From assembly GCF_025380365.1 (NCBI RefSeq), contig NZ_JAOCQF010000008.1:1-64000 (forward strand): a stretch of 64,000 bases of DNA, written 5' to 3'. The position numbers were made by a program, and so were the translations under genes. Positions 50,502 to 60,245 of the stretch are shown here, one piece after another. The DNA is from Albidovulum sediminis (GTDB lineage: Bacteria; Pseudomonadota; Alphaproteobacteria; Rhodobacterales; Rhodobacteraceae). Each line of letters begins with the position of its first letter. Positions within the stretch are counted from its first letter, which is position 1. The notes under the pieces were generated by a model. It had not been told where the DNA came from. It made no database searches and saw only the letters and a list, made by a program, of their open reading frames with translations.

Positions 50502-52673
50502 ATGGCGAAAGCAGCCCAGAACATCACCCTGTCCCCGTCGCGGGACATCCCTTTCAACAAGCTCGTGCTGAGCCAGTCCAACGTGCGGCGCATCAAGGCC
50601 GGCGTCTCGGTCGAAGAACTGGCCGAGGACATTGCCCGCCGCGGGCTCCTGCAGAGCCTGAACGTCCGGCCCGTGCTCGATGCCGATGGTGTCGAGACCG
50701 ACACGTTCGAGATCCCGGCCGGTGGTCGACGCTTCCAGGCACTGTCGCTCTTGGTGAAGCAGAAGAGGCTGGCGAAGGCCGCGCCGATCCCCTGCATCGT
50801 GCGGGATGCTGCGTCCGACATTCTGGCCGAGGACGACTCGCTGGCAGAGAACATGCAGCGCGTCGCTCTGCACCCGCTGGACCAATTCCGCGCCTTCGTG
50901 GCCTTGCGCGAGAAGGGTCAGAGTGAAGAAGCGATCGCCGCGGCCTTCTTCGTGACGCCGCAGATCGTTAAGCAGCGCCTGAAACTCGCGTCCGTGGCCC
51001 CTGCCCTGCTTGAGGTCTATGCCGAGGATGGCATGACGCTCGAACAGCTGATGGCGTTCACGGTGCACCCTGACCACGGGCGTCAAGTGCAGGTCTGGGA
51101 TGCGGTGAAGAACTCGTGGAACAAGGAGCCCTATGCCATCCGGCGCATGCTGACCGAGACCTCGGTCCGGGCCTCGGATCGCCGCGCGGTCTTCGTCGGT
51201 GTCGATGCCTATGAGGCGGCGGGCGGCGTCGTTCTGCGCGATCTGTTTCAGGGCGATGACGGTGGCTGGCTCGAGGACCCTGCCCTGCTCGACCGGCTGG
51301 TCTCGGAGAAGCTTCAGGCGGAAGCCGAGGCGCTGACCTCGGAGGGCTGGAAGTGGATCGAGGTGGCGACCGACCTGCCCTATGGCTACAGCCACGGCCT
51401 GCGGCGTCTGGCCGGTGATCCCGCGCCGATGACCGACGAGGAGAGCGCGTCCCACGCGACGCTCCTCGCAGAGTATCGCGGGCTGGAAGAGGAATACTCC
51501 GGCCAGGACGAATACCCCGAGGAGATCGATGCGCGGCTCGGTCAGCTCGAGATCGCGATGGAAGCGTTCGAACAGAGGTCGCTGATCTACGACCCGGCCG
51601 AGGTTGCGCGCGCGGGCGTCTTCGTCACACTGGATCGGGATGGCGGCCTTGCGATCTATCGCGGCTATGTCCGGCCTGAGGACGAGCCGCGCGAGGAGAC
51701 CGCGGTCCAGGATGGTGATGGCGCGGATGCTATGGGGCAGGGGGGTGATTTGGGTGTTTCCAACTGGAACCAGTCGGCGACCTCCGCCGTGGGTACCGTC
51801 ATCACCTCGGGCGGTCACCCGATCAGTGCGGATGCGTCCGACGAGGAAGATGACGGCGCGCTGAAGCCGTTGCCCGAACGGCTGGTTATGGAACTGACTG
51901 CCCACCGGACCCTCGCGCTGCGCGAGGCCATCGGGCGGTCGCCGGACGTGGCGCTGACGCTCCTGCTTCTGAAGCTGGTGACGGATACCTTCCGCACCTC
52001 CTCGGCCTCGGGCAGCTGTCTCGAGGCCACCGTGCGCCACGTCTACATGTCCGCTCAGGCGCCCGATCTGAAGAACAGCGTCGTCGCAAAGCTGGTCGAT
52101 GAGCGTCACGCGGCCTGGGAGGCTGATCTGCCTCTCGGCGATGATGCGGCACTCTGGGACTATTTGACCGTGCTCGACCAGGGCAGCCGTCTGGCGCTCC
52201 TCGCGCACTGCCTCAGCTTCGGGATCAATGCGCTCCATGAGAAGGTGAACCCATATGGTGCGGGCATCTCCGCCAGCGGCCTGACCCGCCGCATGGCCCA
52301 TGCTGATTTCGTGGCGCGAGCTGTCGATCTCGACATGGTCGAGGCGGGCTGGGAGCCGACGGTCGATGGCTATCTCAACCGCGTTCCCAAGGCCCGGATC
52401 CTCGAGGCCGTGCGCGAGGCGAAGGGTGAAGGGACCGCGCAGCTTCTCGATCATCTGAAGAAGGGCGAGATGGCCGCCGAGGCCGAGCGGCTCCTCAAAG
52501 GCAGCGGCTGGTTGCCCGAGGTCCTGCGCCGGGCCGATCTGGCGGCAAGCGACGGCGAGGGGATCGCAGAAGGGCAGGGGGAGGACGCGAGCGCGCCCGA
52601 AGACATCGATCTCCCGGCTTTCCTGACGGCCGATCTGCCGGACGGCGACGCGTCGATGATGGCCGCGGAATGA
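50502..52673 (+). CDS. Large ParB-like partition/regulatory protein
   Basis: 723-residue protein with an N-terminal ParB/Srx domain (FNKLVLSQSNVRRIKAGVSVEELAEDIARRGLLQSLNVRPV, AGGRRFQALSLL, SLAENMQRVALHPLDQFRAF) and a helix-turn-helix (IAAAFFVTPQIVKQRLKLASV). A long C-terminal part with acidic repeats follows, as in ParB-like proteins of large alphaproteobacterial plasmids. It is not the cognate RepB and may be a methylase-associated or nuclease-type accessory ParB. ATG 50502 has GAGAAG upstream. Confidence 0.85.
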   Translation: MAKAAQNITLSPSRDIPFNKLVLSQSNVRRIKAGVSVEELAEDIARRGLLQSLNVRPVLDADGVETDTFEIPAGGRRFQALSLLVKQKRLAKAAPIPCIVRDAASDILAEDDSLAENMQRVALHPLDQFRAFVALREKGQSEEAIAAAFFVTPQIVKQRLKLASVAPALLEVYAEDGMTLEQLMAFTVHPDHGRQVQVWDAVKNSWNKEPYAIRRMLTETSVRASDRRAVFVGVDAYEAAGGVVLRDLFQGDDGGWLEDPALLDRLVSEKLQAEAEALTSEGWKWIEVATDLPYGYSHGLRRLAGDPAPMTDEESASHATLLAEYRGLEEEYSGQDEYPEEIDARLGQLEIAMEAFEQRSLIYDPAEVARAGVFVTLDRDGGLAIYRGYVRPEDEPREETAVQDGDGADAMGQGGDLGVSNWNQSATSAVGTVITSGGHPISADASDEEDDGALKPLPERLVMELTAHRTLALREAIGRSPDVALTLLLLKLVTDTFRTSSASGSCLEATVRHVYMSAQAPDLKNSVVAKLVDERHAAWEADLPLGDDAALWDYLTVLDQGSRLALLAHCLSFGINALHEKVNPYGAGISASGLTRRMAHADFVARAVDLDMVEAGWEPTVDGYLNRVPKARILEAVREAKGEGTAQLLDHLKKGEMAAEAERLLKGSGWLPEVLRRADLAASDGEGIAEGQGEDASAPEDIDLPAFLTADLPDGDASMMAAE

Positions 52674-52773
52674 TCTGAGCCATCCGGGGGCGGGGTGACC
52701 CGCTCCTATCTCTCACAAAATACAGCAATATCAATATGTTGAATGCGTGTGCTCGCATTCGGGATGAGGAAAC

Positions 52774-53247
52774 ATGTCTGCAACGACCATCATCGACACA
52801 GCCCCCCTCGGGGCGCTGATCCGCTACACCGACGGCAGTCCAAAGCCACCGGCACGGTTCAGCAAGAAGCTTGCCGCCTGGGAGCGATCGAACGGCGTCG
52901 GCCGTCTCGTGAAGAAGGAACCGCCTCGGGTCTATCCGACCTGGACCGCTCCGGCCTCCTTCACGCTGCATGAGGGCAACTTCTCCTCGGACGGGGTCAT
53001 TCTCGTGACCATCATGCGCAGCCATTCGGCGGACAGCCGTCTGACTTTCGAGGTGGCCGAGGAACCGAAGCCCGGGCAGGTGCGCGTGCTGCTGGACTTC
53101 GGCGGGAATACCGAACTGCTGCATCTGGCGGAGTCCGTCACCGCGGCGGAGCTCTGGATCGCGCGGGAAGGTTATCGCAACGCGCGGCTTGAAATCGTCG
53201 GTGCCGAGGACGGCGATAGGGCAGGGGGCGCGGATCTAGCCGCCTGA
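52774..53247 (+). CDS. Conserved plasmid protein, unknown function
   Basis: 157 residues, soluble, no recognised domain. N-terminus ATTIIDTAPLGALIRYTDGSPKPPARFSKKLAAWERSNGVGRLV; the second half has beta-type patterns (VRVLLDFGGNTELLHLAESVTAAELWIAREGY). It follows the large ParB-like gene and is followed by a strong hairpin at 53249. An AT-rich stretch before it (52716-52745) could hold its promoter. Confidence 0.65.
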   Translation: MSATTIIDTAPLGALIRYTDGSPKPPARFSKKLAAWERSNGVGRLVKKEPPRVYPTWTAPASFTLHEGNFSSDGVILVTIMRSHSADSRLTFEVAEEPKPGQVRVLLDFGGNTELLHLAESVTAAELWIAREGYRNARLEIVGAEDGDRAGGADLAA

Positions 53248-53248
53248 G

Positions 53249-53267
53249 CCCTCACATGGCGTGAGGG
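53249..53267 (+). terminator. Hairpin after the 52774 gene
   Basis: CCCTCAC-ATGGC-GTGAGGG forms a perfect 7-bp stem directly after the stop codon. No run of T follows, so it may be a Rho-independent-like or processing hairpin. Confidence 0.55.
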
Positions 53268-53636
53268 GCCTGCCGACGGGCGGGCCTCTCACCGATCACA
53301 CTATCGTCCCGCGATGTCGCGGGGCGTCGAAGGTTCCATCCCCCAAGATGGAGGTCTTCAACCAAGAGCCTGCCCCGGGAGGCTCGCGGCGTTCCAAGCA
53401 TCAGCGGGACAGCCGGCTCCTGACGTTGGGGCACCATCTCCCGCTCGCCATTCCCTTCCTTGCCCCGAATCCTGTCTTCGAGATCAACCCGCAAGGGGTC
53501 GGACTACGGGCAAGCCCGTGCCGCCGGGTGGATTCGGGCGAGCCGAACGCACCCGGTGATGTCAGCCAGTCTTCGGGCCTGCAGGGTCCTGTCGCGCGGG
53601 GGATGGTCCCCCGCCTCCCAGACAGGAGCCAAACAG
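53268..53636 (+). other. 369-bp gap without a supported gene
   Basis: GC-rich stretch with several short inverted repeats and open frames of low-complexity composition. No family similarity, promoter or repeat array could be supported, apart from the ribosome site for the next small gene. Confidence 0.35.
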
Positions 53637-53801
53637 ATGTCCCGCAAAGATGCTCACGCTTTCGCCGCCTCTCTCGCCGCCACGCTCATGGTCTCGATCG
53701 TCGTCTTCCAGGCAGGGGATGGAACCTTCGGCGCCGTCCCCGCCGATGAAATCGACGGCGACGAGGTTCAAGTGGTCGCTGAGGTCGATCCGTGGGCATG
53801 A
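53637..53801 (+). CDS. Small membrane-associated protein
   Basis: 54 residues: a basic N-terminus (MSRKDAHAF), one hydrophobic segment (AASLAATLMVSIVVFQAG), and an acidic tail (DEIDGDEVQVVAEVDPWA). AGGAG lies about 9 bases before the ATG. Probably a single-pass inner-membrane or exported peptide. Unknown function. Confidence 0.5.
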   Translation: MSRKDAHAFAASLAATLMVSIVVFQAGDGTFGAVPADEIDGDEVQVVAEVDPWA

Positions 53802-53809
53802 AGCCCACG
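53791..53809 (+). terminator. Hairpin spanning the stop of the 53637 gene
   Basis: Arms CGTGGGC and GCCCACG around ATGAA form a perfect 7-bp stem with the stop codon in the loop. Candidate transcription terminator. Confidence 0.5.
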
Positions 53810-53986
53810 GCCCCAACGAGGGCTCGGCATCGGGGCAGTGGCCCCGAATTGGGCCTTTTGCCGGTAAACCGTTCCGGTCGACCGATCGGAGGAGCCGACA
53901 AATGGTCGGCGCGGCCTCCATGAAAGTCGCTTGATCATCGAAGGTGTTCATCGGAAGCTGATCAAGACGGTTCGGGGGCCGATAGG

Positions 53987-55039
53987 ATGCTCTATAAATC
54001 ATTGATTTCATTATACGGTTCGTCGCTCGCAGGTAAGTCGGCTCCCAAAGACGATTTGATCTGGCACTTCACACCGTCCGACGACCTGCGGCAGTTCCGA
54101 GTTTACGCGCTCGATGCGCTACAGCAGGCTAAGGTATTCCTGCTCGATCACCTGGCAGCCGCCTACACTGACACGCTTCACGATGCCGTCTCGAAACAGG
54201 CTGAGGAAGCTGGGGTGCCTGCCATGGCAATCCTCGGTGAAGTGAAGCTTCCTGCTCCCGTCGTTTGGGTCGAGTTCGACGATCGCGAACTGGGCGTTGC
54301 ACGATTTGAGCGCGCTTCACCTGTGACCAGGCACGACGAAAAGCCTTTGGGCACGGGACTACGCGGCTACCTTCTGGACGACCGCAACGAGGGCCATCTA
54401 CGCATTACGATGTTCCACCGTCGCGAGAACTCGCGTGTCGTCGATCCGATCTGCGCACTGCTCGTCAAGCGGACACCGACAGGACAGCTGAACTATGACG
54501 ACGTCGAGGTCGAGCTGAGCCGATCCGTGGTCGATTTCCGCGTGCGGAGCGGCGATACGATGGAAATGATCCAAGGCCGCCGCACGGTGCACCAGGTTGA
54601 AACCGGGTATGACCTGTTCATTCCCTACGCTCTGTTTGCAATGCTGGTCTCACCGGATCTTGGCGGGATCATCCCAACGGAAACCGAAACCTTCACCGCC
54701 AAGGACACCAAGACTGCCCGGAAGTTCGGTAAGTCGTGGATCCTTGGCGCCCAGAAATCACATCTGACGATCCGGATCGGCCCGCAGGCCGCCGCGCACA
54801 TGGCGGAAAGAACCGCTCGCCTCGAATTCGAGAGGCAAACACTCGAGGCACGGAACGGCCCCGTTCGTCATTGGGTGTCCGAGCATGAGCGACACTATCG
54901 AAGCGGCAAAGTCGTTCTGGTCAAAGGACATCACCGGGGCCAAGCACCTGACCCCAATCTGCCGACACGGGTGATGGGGCCGAAACTCGAGGAGTTCGAG
55001 TTTGACCTCCCCGAGGTCGTCCCATCAAAACCTGAATGA
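53987..55039 (+). CDS. Hypothetical protein with HW...YRSGK motif
   Basis: 350 residues, soluble. Two regions stand out: the central GLRGYLLDDRNEGHLRITMFHRRENSR and the C-terminal HWVSEHERHYRSGKVVLVKGHHRG, the latter common in plasmid and phage proteins of unknown function. The base composition is lower in GC than neighbouring genes by eye, suggesting later acquisition. Convergent with the H-NS-like gene 17 bp away. Confidence 0.65.
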   Translation: MLYKSLISLYGSSLAGKSAPKDDLIWHFTPSDDLRQFRVYALDALQQAKVFLLDHLAAAYTDTLHDAVSKQAEEAGVPAMAILGEVKLPAPVVWVEFDDRELGVARFERASPVTRHDEKPLGTGLRGYLLDDRNEGHLRITMFHRRENSRVVDPICALLVKRTPTGQLNYDDVEVELSRSVVDFRVRSGDTMEMIQGRRTVHQVETGYDLFIPYALFAMLVSPDLGGIIPTETETFTAKDTKTARKFGKSWILGAQKSHLTIRIGPQAAAHMAERTARLEFERQTLEARNGPVRHWVSEHERHYRSGKVVLVKGHHRGQAPDPNLPTRVMGPKLEEFEFDLPEVVPSKPE

Positions 55040-55056
55040 TCCAGTCGCCGGCAACT

Positions 55057-55374
55057 TCATACGGCTAGATCATCCTTTGAATTCCCAGCAGCCAGCGCGT
55101 CCACGAACCACTGCGGTTTGCGCCCCCGGCCCGACCAGGTGAGTGCCGGGTTCTCAGGGTGCCGGTATTTCGCCGCGACAGGCGCACGGGAGGATTTCGT
55201 CTCGGTGCCGACGAGTTCGGCCAGGGAGTAGCCGAGGTCCCGGGCGAAAGCTTCCACCTTGGTGCGGGCTTCCGCCTTCTGCCGATCCTCGAATGTGGCA
55301 ATCGCCTTGGCGACGTCCTTCTGCATTTTCTTCAGCTCGCCGAGCGACAGTGCCTCGAGATCGTAATCAGCCAT
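55057..55374 (-). CDS. H-NS-family nucleoid protein
   Basis: 105-residue H-NS/HvrA-type protein with an N-terminal oligomerisation coiled coil (LEALSLGELKKMQKDVAKAIATFEDRQ) and the C-terminal DNA-binding motif (KYRHPENPALTWSGRGRKPQWFVDAL). It binds AT-rich DNA in the nucleoid and silences foreign genes. A plasmid-borne copy probably lowers the cost of carrying the plasmid. ATG 55374 gives the family start. Confidence 0.93.
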   Translation of the reverse strand: MADYDLEALSLGELKKMQKDVAKAIATFEDRQKAEARTKVEAFARDLGYSLAELVGTETKSSRAPVAAKYRHPENPALTWSGRGRKPQWFVDALAAGNSKDDLAV

Positions 55375-55797
55375 TGATGCGGTCCGTGTTCTGAATGTCC
55401 CGGTATCGATAGCCCGTCGCGGCAGGGTGCCGCAACTCCCGCAAGGCAAGGGCAGGGGGGCAAAGGCTGTTGGTCGCGATATCGTCGCCAGTGGGCTGCT
55501 GAACTGAGGGGCAGGCTGTTCCGATTGGCAGAGTGACGAGTTCTGGCATGGGCTCCCCGCGCATCTCTGTCTTCTGGGCCATCCCTTCGACTGACAATCC
55601 CCTAATCCCGTTCGCTTGCCTGCGCGCAACCCCGCGTCAGACCGGGCCGTGTTGCCCCTTTGGGGCTGCCCGCTCCACCCCGTTCCTCTGGGGGTTTCCG
55701 GCGTCCGTGCCGTCCACCGTGCACGCGTCACCCGACGGGCTTTTTCCGGGTCTTGTCGAAGGGACGGTCCCGAAGACAGGAAACACAGGAGCTAACC
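55375..55797. other. 423-bp gap between divergent hns-like and ssb genes
   Basis: Should contain divergent promoters for both genes. A CCCC-TTT-GGGG hairpin lies at about 55657. No reliable promoter, origin of transfer or gene could be assigned. Confidence 0.35.
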
Positions 55798-56202
55798 ATG
55801 CAGAACATCGTCATCCTCGCCGGCAACATCGGTCAGACCCCCGAAGTCCGTACCACCCAGGGCGGCACCAAGATCACCAACTTCAGCCTCGCCACCTCCC
55901 GCCCCCGCCTCTCGGAAGGTCGCGTCCTGCGCGACGAGAACGGCTACCGGGTCATGGACACCGAATGGCACCGCATCACCTGCTTCAATGGTCTCGGCAA
56001 GACGGTCGCGGAGCATTGCGAAAAGGGGATGAAGGTCCTCGTCCACGGCCGCATCCACTACACCAAGTGGATCGACAGCATGGGCAACGACCGCTACGGC
56101 TGCGAGATCATCGCCGAGAAGGTCGACTTCCTGAGCCGCCCGAAGTCGGCCGAGAGCGAAAACCCCGAGCTGGTCGACCGCGACGACGAGATCCCGTTCT
56201 GA
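55798..56202 (+). CDS. ssb: Single-stranded DNA-binding protein
   Basis: 134-residue SSB with an OB fold (MQNIVILAGNIGQTPEVRTTQGGTKITNFSLATSR, WHRITCFNGLGKTVAEHCEKGMKVLVHGRIHYTKW, YGCEIIAEKVDFL). The C-terminus ends in an acidic DRDDEIPF tip typical of SSB partner-binding. It protects single-stranded plasmid DNA during replication and transfer. ACAGGAGC ribosome site precedes the ATG. A hairpin terminator follows. Confidence 0.96.
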   Translation: MQNIVILAGNIGQTPEVRTTQGGTKITNFSLATSRPRLSEGRVLRDENGYRVMDTEWHRITCFNGLGKTVAEHCEKGMKVLVHGRIHYTKWIDSMGNDRYGCEIIAEKVDFLSRPKSAESENPELVDRDDEIPF

Positions 56203-56226
56203 CGAACGGGGCCTCCCCCTCGGGCA

Positions 56227-56244
56227 CGGCGGGGAAACCCGCCG
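56227..56244 (+). terminator. Terminator hairpin after ssb
   Basis: CGGCGGG-GAAA-CCCGCCG: a perfect 7-bp stem closed by a GAAA tetraloop, 24 bp after the ssb stop. No T tract; likely limits transcription into the metal-resistance region. Confidence 0.55.
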
Positions 56245-56472
56245 GGTTCGGGCGATCTCGGCCGTAAGGCGACCATCATCACGCTCGGTCTCGCGCGCCC
56301 GAGACCGGGCATTCGTTCATGCCGCAGTATCCCGCGGCTCACTGTGTGATGGGAGCCTCTGGCTGAGAGCCTCGCCTCCGCTTCTCCATCCGGAGCCTCG
56401 GATTGTCGCAGGACAAGTCGGTCCGAAGAGGGGTGACGTTCGACCCTTGGCCAGTCTGGACAACGGAACCCC

Positions 56473-56805
56473 CTACGCCCTCGGCGCGAACAGGATGACG
56501 GCGGCACCGGCGAGGCAGATTGCGACGCCGGTCATGTCCCAAGTGTCCGGGCGTTGCTTCTCCACTGCCCAAAGCCAGACGAGCGACGCGGCAATGTACA
56601 CGCCACCGTAGGCCGCATAAGCGCGCCCTGCGAAATCGGAGGGGGCCAGGGTCAGGAGCCAAGCGAAAACGGCGAGGCTGAGGAGGCCCGGGACCAACCA
56701 AAGCGGGCTCGCCCCTTGCCGCATCCAGGCCCAGACGGCAAAGCAGCCCGCAATCTCGGCCAAAGCGGCACCGATGTAGATGGCGAGTGTGCCCGGCGCT
56801 GTCAT
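56473..56805 (-). CDS. YnfA/UPF0060 family membrane protein
   Basis: 110-residue protein with four transmembrane helices. Motifs are [59 protein letters not shown], characteristic of the YnfA family of SMR-like proteins. Overlaps the stop of the MerR-family gene by 4 bp, so it is in the same operon and may be metal-induced. Substrate unknown. Confidence 0.92.
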   Translation of the reverse strand: MTAPGTLAIYIGAALAEIAGCFAVWAWMRQGASPLWLVPGLLSLAVFAWLLTLAPSDFAGRAYAAYGGVYIAASLVWLWAVEKQRPDTWDMTGVAICLAGAAVILFAPRA

Positions 56806-57242
56806 GACGGCACCTCGCTTTCCGGATGGCGGTGATCGGTTGCGCAAAGGGAATGGTCGCTCAATACCTCGATCACCGGGCAATCAGCGATGCTCCCGCC
56901 CGCACATTGCACGACCATGCGTTCCAGTTCGGCCTTGAGGGCGGTAAGGCGCGCGAGGCGGCTTTCGACCTCGGCAAGTTGCGCCTTGGCGATGGCATCG
57001 GCGGCGGCGCAGGATTGGTCAGGTCTGTCGGACAGGCTGAGCAGGTCGCGGATCGCCTCCAGCGTGAAACCCAGATCGCGGGCGTGGCGGATGAAGGCCA
57101 GCCGTTCCTGCGCCTTGTGGCCGTACAGCCGTTGATTGCCTGCGCTGCGCTCGGCTTCGGGCAAGAGGCCGATCTGCTCGTAGTAGCGGATCGTCGGAAC
57201 CTTCACCCCCGCCGCCTTGCCCAGTTTTCCGATGGTCAGCAT
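56802..57242 (-). CDS. MerR-family heavy-metal regulator (ZntR/CadR/PbrR-like)
   Basis: 146-residue MerR-type activator with an N-terminal winged helix ([39 protein letters not shown]) and a metal-binding C-terminus with cysteines in [30 protein letters not shown] and SLCATD. That cysteine spacing is typical of the Zn/Cd/Pb-sensing branch. It would twist the long-spaced promoter between 57242 and 57332 to induce the ATPase operon. Divergent from the ATPase gene. Confidence 0.93.
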   Translation of the reverse strand: MLTIGKLGKAAGVKVPTIRYYEQIGLLPEAERSAGNQRLYGHKAQERLAFIRHARDLGFTLEAIRDLLSLSDRPDQSCAAADAIAKAQLAEVESRLARLTALKAELERMVVQCAGGSIADCPVIEVLSDHSLCATDHRHPESEVPS

Positions 57243-57252
57243 CAGATTCCCC

Positions 57253-57283
57253 TTGAAGCTATAGTTGCTAGAGACATTAGGTT
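57253..57283 (+). promoter_or_regulatory. MerR-type promoter/operator of the metal ATPase operon
   Basis: TTGAAG (57253-57258) and TAGGTT (57278-57283) are separated by 19 bp containing an imperfect dyad centred on CTATAGTTGCTAGAG. A 19-20 bp spacer is the hallmark of MerR-activated promoters. It would serve the ATPase and the divergent regulator. Confidence 0.65.
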
Positions 57284-57331
57284 CCTGATTCGATGAAAAC
57301 AACTGCCCGCACTGCGGCAGGAGGAATGACG

Positions 57332-59617
57332 ATGTCGGAAGCTGCAAGCGAAACGTCCTGTGACTGGACCGTGACGGGCATGGACTGCGGGTCCTGCGCG
57401 ACCAAGATCAAGGATGCGGTGGCGCGTCTTCCGGGGGTGAGCGGCGTCGAGGTCGGGATCATGACAGAACGCCTGCGGCTGACGCTGGATGAGGCGCAGA
57501 CCGGGCGGGACAAGATCGAGAAGACCGTCCGGGCGCTTGGCTATCAGATTGCGCCGCGCGCTGCCGGTGCGAAGAAGGATTTTGTGCTGCCCGGCGCCCA
57601 TGACGGGCACGGCCATGACGATGCGGCACATGAGGGCCACGATCACGCCGAGCACGACCACGGCCCGAAGGCGACCGCCGCAAAGCGCGACGACAGCGGT
57701 CACGGCAGCCCCGGCCATGTCCATGACGACCCCGCCGACCGGGGCAAGCGCTGGTATCAGACGGCCAAGGGCAAGCTGGTCATCTTCACCGCGCTTCTGC
57801 TGGGTGCAGCCTGGGTCATCGAATATCTTGCGCCCGAGATCGGCAAATGGGCCTTTGTCGCGGCCTGTCTGATCGGCGTGGCCCCGGTGGCGCAGCGTGC
57901 CTTTGCGGCGCTCCGGTTGGGGCAGCCCTTTACCATCGAAAGCTTGATGACGATTGCCGCCATCGGCGCGCTGTTCATCAATGCGGCAGAAGAGGCGGCA
58001 CTGGTCGTATTCCTGTTCGCCGTGGGCGAGGTGCTGGAAGGCGTCGCGGCGGGCAAGGCGCGCGACGGGATCCGGGCGCTGGCCAATCTTGTGCCGAAGA
58101 CGGCGCAACTCGTTACAGGCGACACCACGCGTGAGGTGCCCGCCGCAAGCCTGACCATCGGCCAGACCGTTCTTGTCCGCCCCGGCGACCGCATTCCGGC
58201 GGATGGCGAAATCACCGAAGGCACTTCGGGCGTGGACGAAAGCCCGGTCACTGGCGAAAGCGTGCCCAAAACGCGCGGGCCGGGGGATGCGGTCTTCGCA
58301 GGCGCAATCAACACCGAGGCCGCGCTGCGGGTGAAGGTCACCAAGGGCGCGGAAGACAACACCATCGCGCGCATCATCCGTCTGGTTGAGGAAGCCGAGG
58401 AGGCGCGCGCCCCGACCGAACGCTTCATCGACCGCTTCAGCCGCTGGTATATGCCCGCCATCGTTGCTGTCGCGGCGCTGGTGGTGGTGGTGCCGCCGCT
58501 GGCTTTCGGCCAGCCCTGGGATACCTGGGTCTATCGCGGCCTCGCGCTCCTCCTGATCGGGTGCCCCTGCGCTCTGGTCATCTCGGTGCCTGCCTCCATC
58601 GCGTCGGCCATGTCCACCGGGGCGCGCCGCGGGCTTTTGATGAAGGGTGGTGCCGTGATCGAAGCGGCGGCGAAGGTCGATGTCGTGACCTTCGACAAGA
58701 CCGGAACGCTGACCCATGGCCGCCCACAGGTGACGGATGTGGTGCCGTTCGGGGCAACGACCGAGGCTGAGCTTCTGGCTGTTGCCGCGGGCGTCGAGAC
58801 GGGGTCGAGCCACCCGCTGGCGATTGCGGTCCTGAACAAGGCCAAGGACGCGGGCGTTTCCGCGCTGCCTTCGCAGGATGCCAAGGCACTGATGGGCAAG
58901 GGCGTTGTTGCAACCGTGGGCGGCGCTGTGGCCTACGTGTCCTCACCCCGTTACGCGATAGAAAACGGCGGGCTCGATGGCATCGGTCTTCGGCAGGCCA
59001 CCATCTTTGAAGAGGACGGCAAGACCGCCGTCGCCGTGTTTCGCGAAAAGACGCCACTCGGTCTGATTGCCATGCGGGACGAGCCGCGAGCTGATGCCAA
59101 GGACGCCGTGCGCCAGTTGACGGCGATGGGAGTGACCTCGGTGATCCTGACCGGGGACAACCCTCGAACGGCTGCCGCCATCGCCGGAAGCCTCGGGCTG
59201 AAGTTCGAAGCCGACATGATGCCCGAGGACAAGCTCGCCTACATCCGCGAGATCGGCACCCAAGGCGGCGTAATGATGATCGGCGACGGTATCAACGACG
59301 CCCCCGCGCTGAAACAGGCGAGTGTCGGCGTGGCGATGGGATCGGGCACCGACGTGGCGCTGGAAACCGCCGATGCGGCGATCCTGCGCGACCGGGTGAC
59401 GGACATTCCCGCAACGATCCGCCTGTCGCGCGCTGCGATGGCCAATATCCGCCAGAACGTCACTATCGCTTTGGGGCTGAAGGCGGTGTTCCTGGTGACC
59501 TCGGTCTTCGGCCTGACCGGCCTCTGGATCGCAATTCTGGCCGATACCGGCGCGACTGTGCTGGTGACGCTGAACGCCCTGCGCCTGCTGCGGTTCAATC
59601 CGGAACGGGAGGCGTAA
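57332..59617 (+). CDS. P1B-type heavy-metal translocating ATPase (Zn/Cd/Pb)
   Basis: 761-residue metal efflux ATPase. HMA domain with GMDCGSC (C19, C22), then a histidine-rich linker (about 85-130), transmembrane region, ion motif CPC (C410-P-C412), phosphorylation site DKTGT (D455), HP motif (SSHPLAIA), and hinge MIGDGINDAPALKQA. Fits ZntA/CadA-type P1B-2 ATPases exporting Zn2+, Cd2+ or Pb2+. ATG 57332 has AGGAGG 7 bases upstream and is preferred over 57293, which would lie almost on the transcription start. Confidence 0.93.
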   Translation: MSEAASETSCDWTVTGMDCGSCATKIKDAVARLPGVSGVEVGIMTERLRLTLDEAQTGRDKIEKTVRALGYQIAPRAAGAKKDFVLPGAHDGHGHDDAAHEGHDHAEHDHGPKATAAKRDDSGHGSPGHVHDDPADRGKRWYQTAKGKLVIFTALLLGAAWVIEYLAPEIGKWAFVAACLIGVAPVAQRAFAALRLGQPFTIESLMTIAAIGALFINAAEEAALVVFLFAVGEVLEGVAAGKARDGIRALANLVPKTAQLVTGDTTREVPAASLTIGQTVLVRPGDRIPADGEITEGTSGVDESPVTGESVPKTRGPGDAVFAGAINTEAALRVKVTKGAEDNTIARIIRLVEEAEEARAPTERFIDRFSRWYMPAIVAVAALVVVVPPLAFGQPWDTWVYRGLALLLIGCPCALVISVPASIASAMSTGARRGLLMKGGAVIEAAAKVDVVTFDKTGTLTHGRPQVTDVVPFGATTEAELLAVAAGVETGSSHPLAIAVLNKAKDAGVSALPSQDAKALMGKGVVATVGGAVAYVSSPRYAIENGGLDGIGLRQATIFEEDGKTAVAVFREKTPLGLIAMRDEPRADAKDAVRQLTAMGVTSVILTGDNPRTAAAIAGSLGLKFEADMMPEDKLAYIREIGTQGGVMMIGDGINDAPALKQASVGVAMGSGTDVALETADAAILRDRVTDIPATIRLSRAAMANIRQNVTIALGLKAVFLVTSVFGLTGLWIAILADTGATVLVTLNALRLLRFNPEREA

Positions 59618-59621
59618 GGCC

Positions 59622-60245
59622 ATGATCTCCGGTTTCGGCTGGGCCGCGCTGGCCCTTCTCTTCGGCTATCTGGCCCTGTTCTTCTGGGGCAGCGCGCTGG
59701 CCGCTCAAGCCGCCGGCCGGCCGGTCTGGCTCTTCGCCCGCGCCACAGGGCGCGACCGTCTGGCCGCCATCGGGTTCCGCGTGGCCTTTGCGCTCGCCTT
59801 CTTCGGGCCACTTCTCTGGCTCGCCGTGCCTATCCTGCACAAGATCGATCCGCTTTGGACCGAGGGGCGCGCCCTCCTCCTTGGTCTGGTCGGGGTCTTT
59901 GTCGCAGGTCTTGGCGGGATGGTCGCCTTTGCCGCGCAGATGTCGATGGGATCGTCATGGCGTGTCGGCGTGGTCGGCGGCGAAACCGGCGATCTGGTCT
60001 CGGGCGGGCTTTACCGCTTCAGCCGCAACCCGACCTTTGTGGGGCAAGCGGCGCTGCTGGCGGGTGTTGCCATGGCGGTTCCGGCAATCCCTACAGTCAT
60101 GGCCTCGCTCCTGTTCCTCTGGTCTGCCAGCACGCAGGTCCGGTCCGAAGAGGCCGCCCTGCGCATGGCAATCGGGCCGGACTATGACCGCTACACCGCA
60201 TCGGTCCCGCGCTGGATCGGCATGAAGGGCAAGACTGTTCAATGA
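59622..60245 (+). CDS. Isoprenylcysteine carboxyl methyltransferase-like membrane protein
   Basis: 207-residue membrane protein with about five helices and the PEMT/ICMT signature near the end ([16 protein letters not shown] ... [26 protein letters not shown]). Homologues often sit in Zn/Cd/Pb resistance operons beside lspA, though their substrate is unknown. Follows the ATPase by 4 bp and overlaps lspA by 4 bp. Confidence 0.88.
   Translation: MISGFGWAALALLFGYLALFFWGSALAAQAAGRPVWLFARATGRDRLAAIGFRVAFALAFFGPLLWLAVPILHKIDPLWTEGRALLLGLVGVFVAGLGGMVAFAAQMSMGSSWRVGVVGGETGDLVSGGLYRFSRNPTFVGQAALLAGVAMAVPAIPTVMASLLFLWSASTQVRSEEAALRMAIGPDYDRYTASVPRWIGMKGKTVQ

Noticed and set aside
50373-52454. Minus-strand open frame of almost 700 codons opposite the large ParB-like gene
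   Set aside because: It mirrors the codon periodicity of the real gene, has a low-complexity His/Arg/Asp-rich composition and no family motif. The plus strand has clear ParB motifs.
53261-53749. Plus-strand open frame of 162 codons after the 52774 gene
   Set aside because: Low-complexity Arg/Pro-rich translation and no ribosome site; it overlaps the better supported small gene at 53637.
57242-58813. Minus-strand open frame of about 520 codons opposite the metal ATPase
   Set aside because: Antisense shadow in GC-rich DNA; the plus strand carries CPC, DKTGT and other ATPase motifs.
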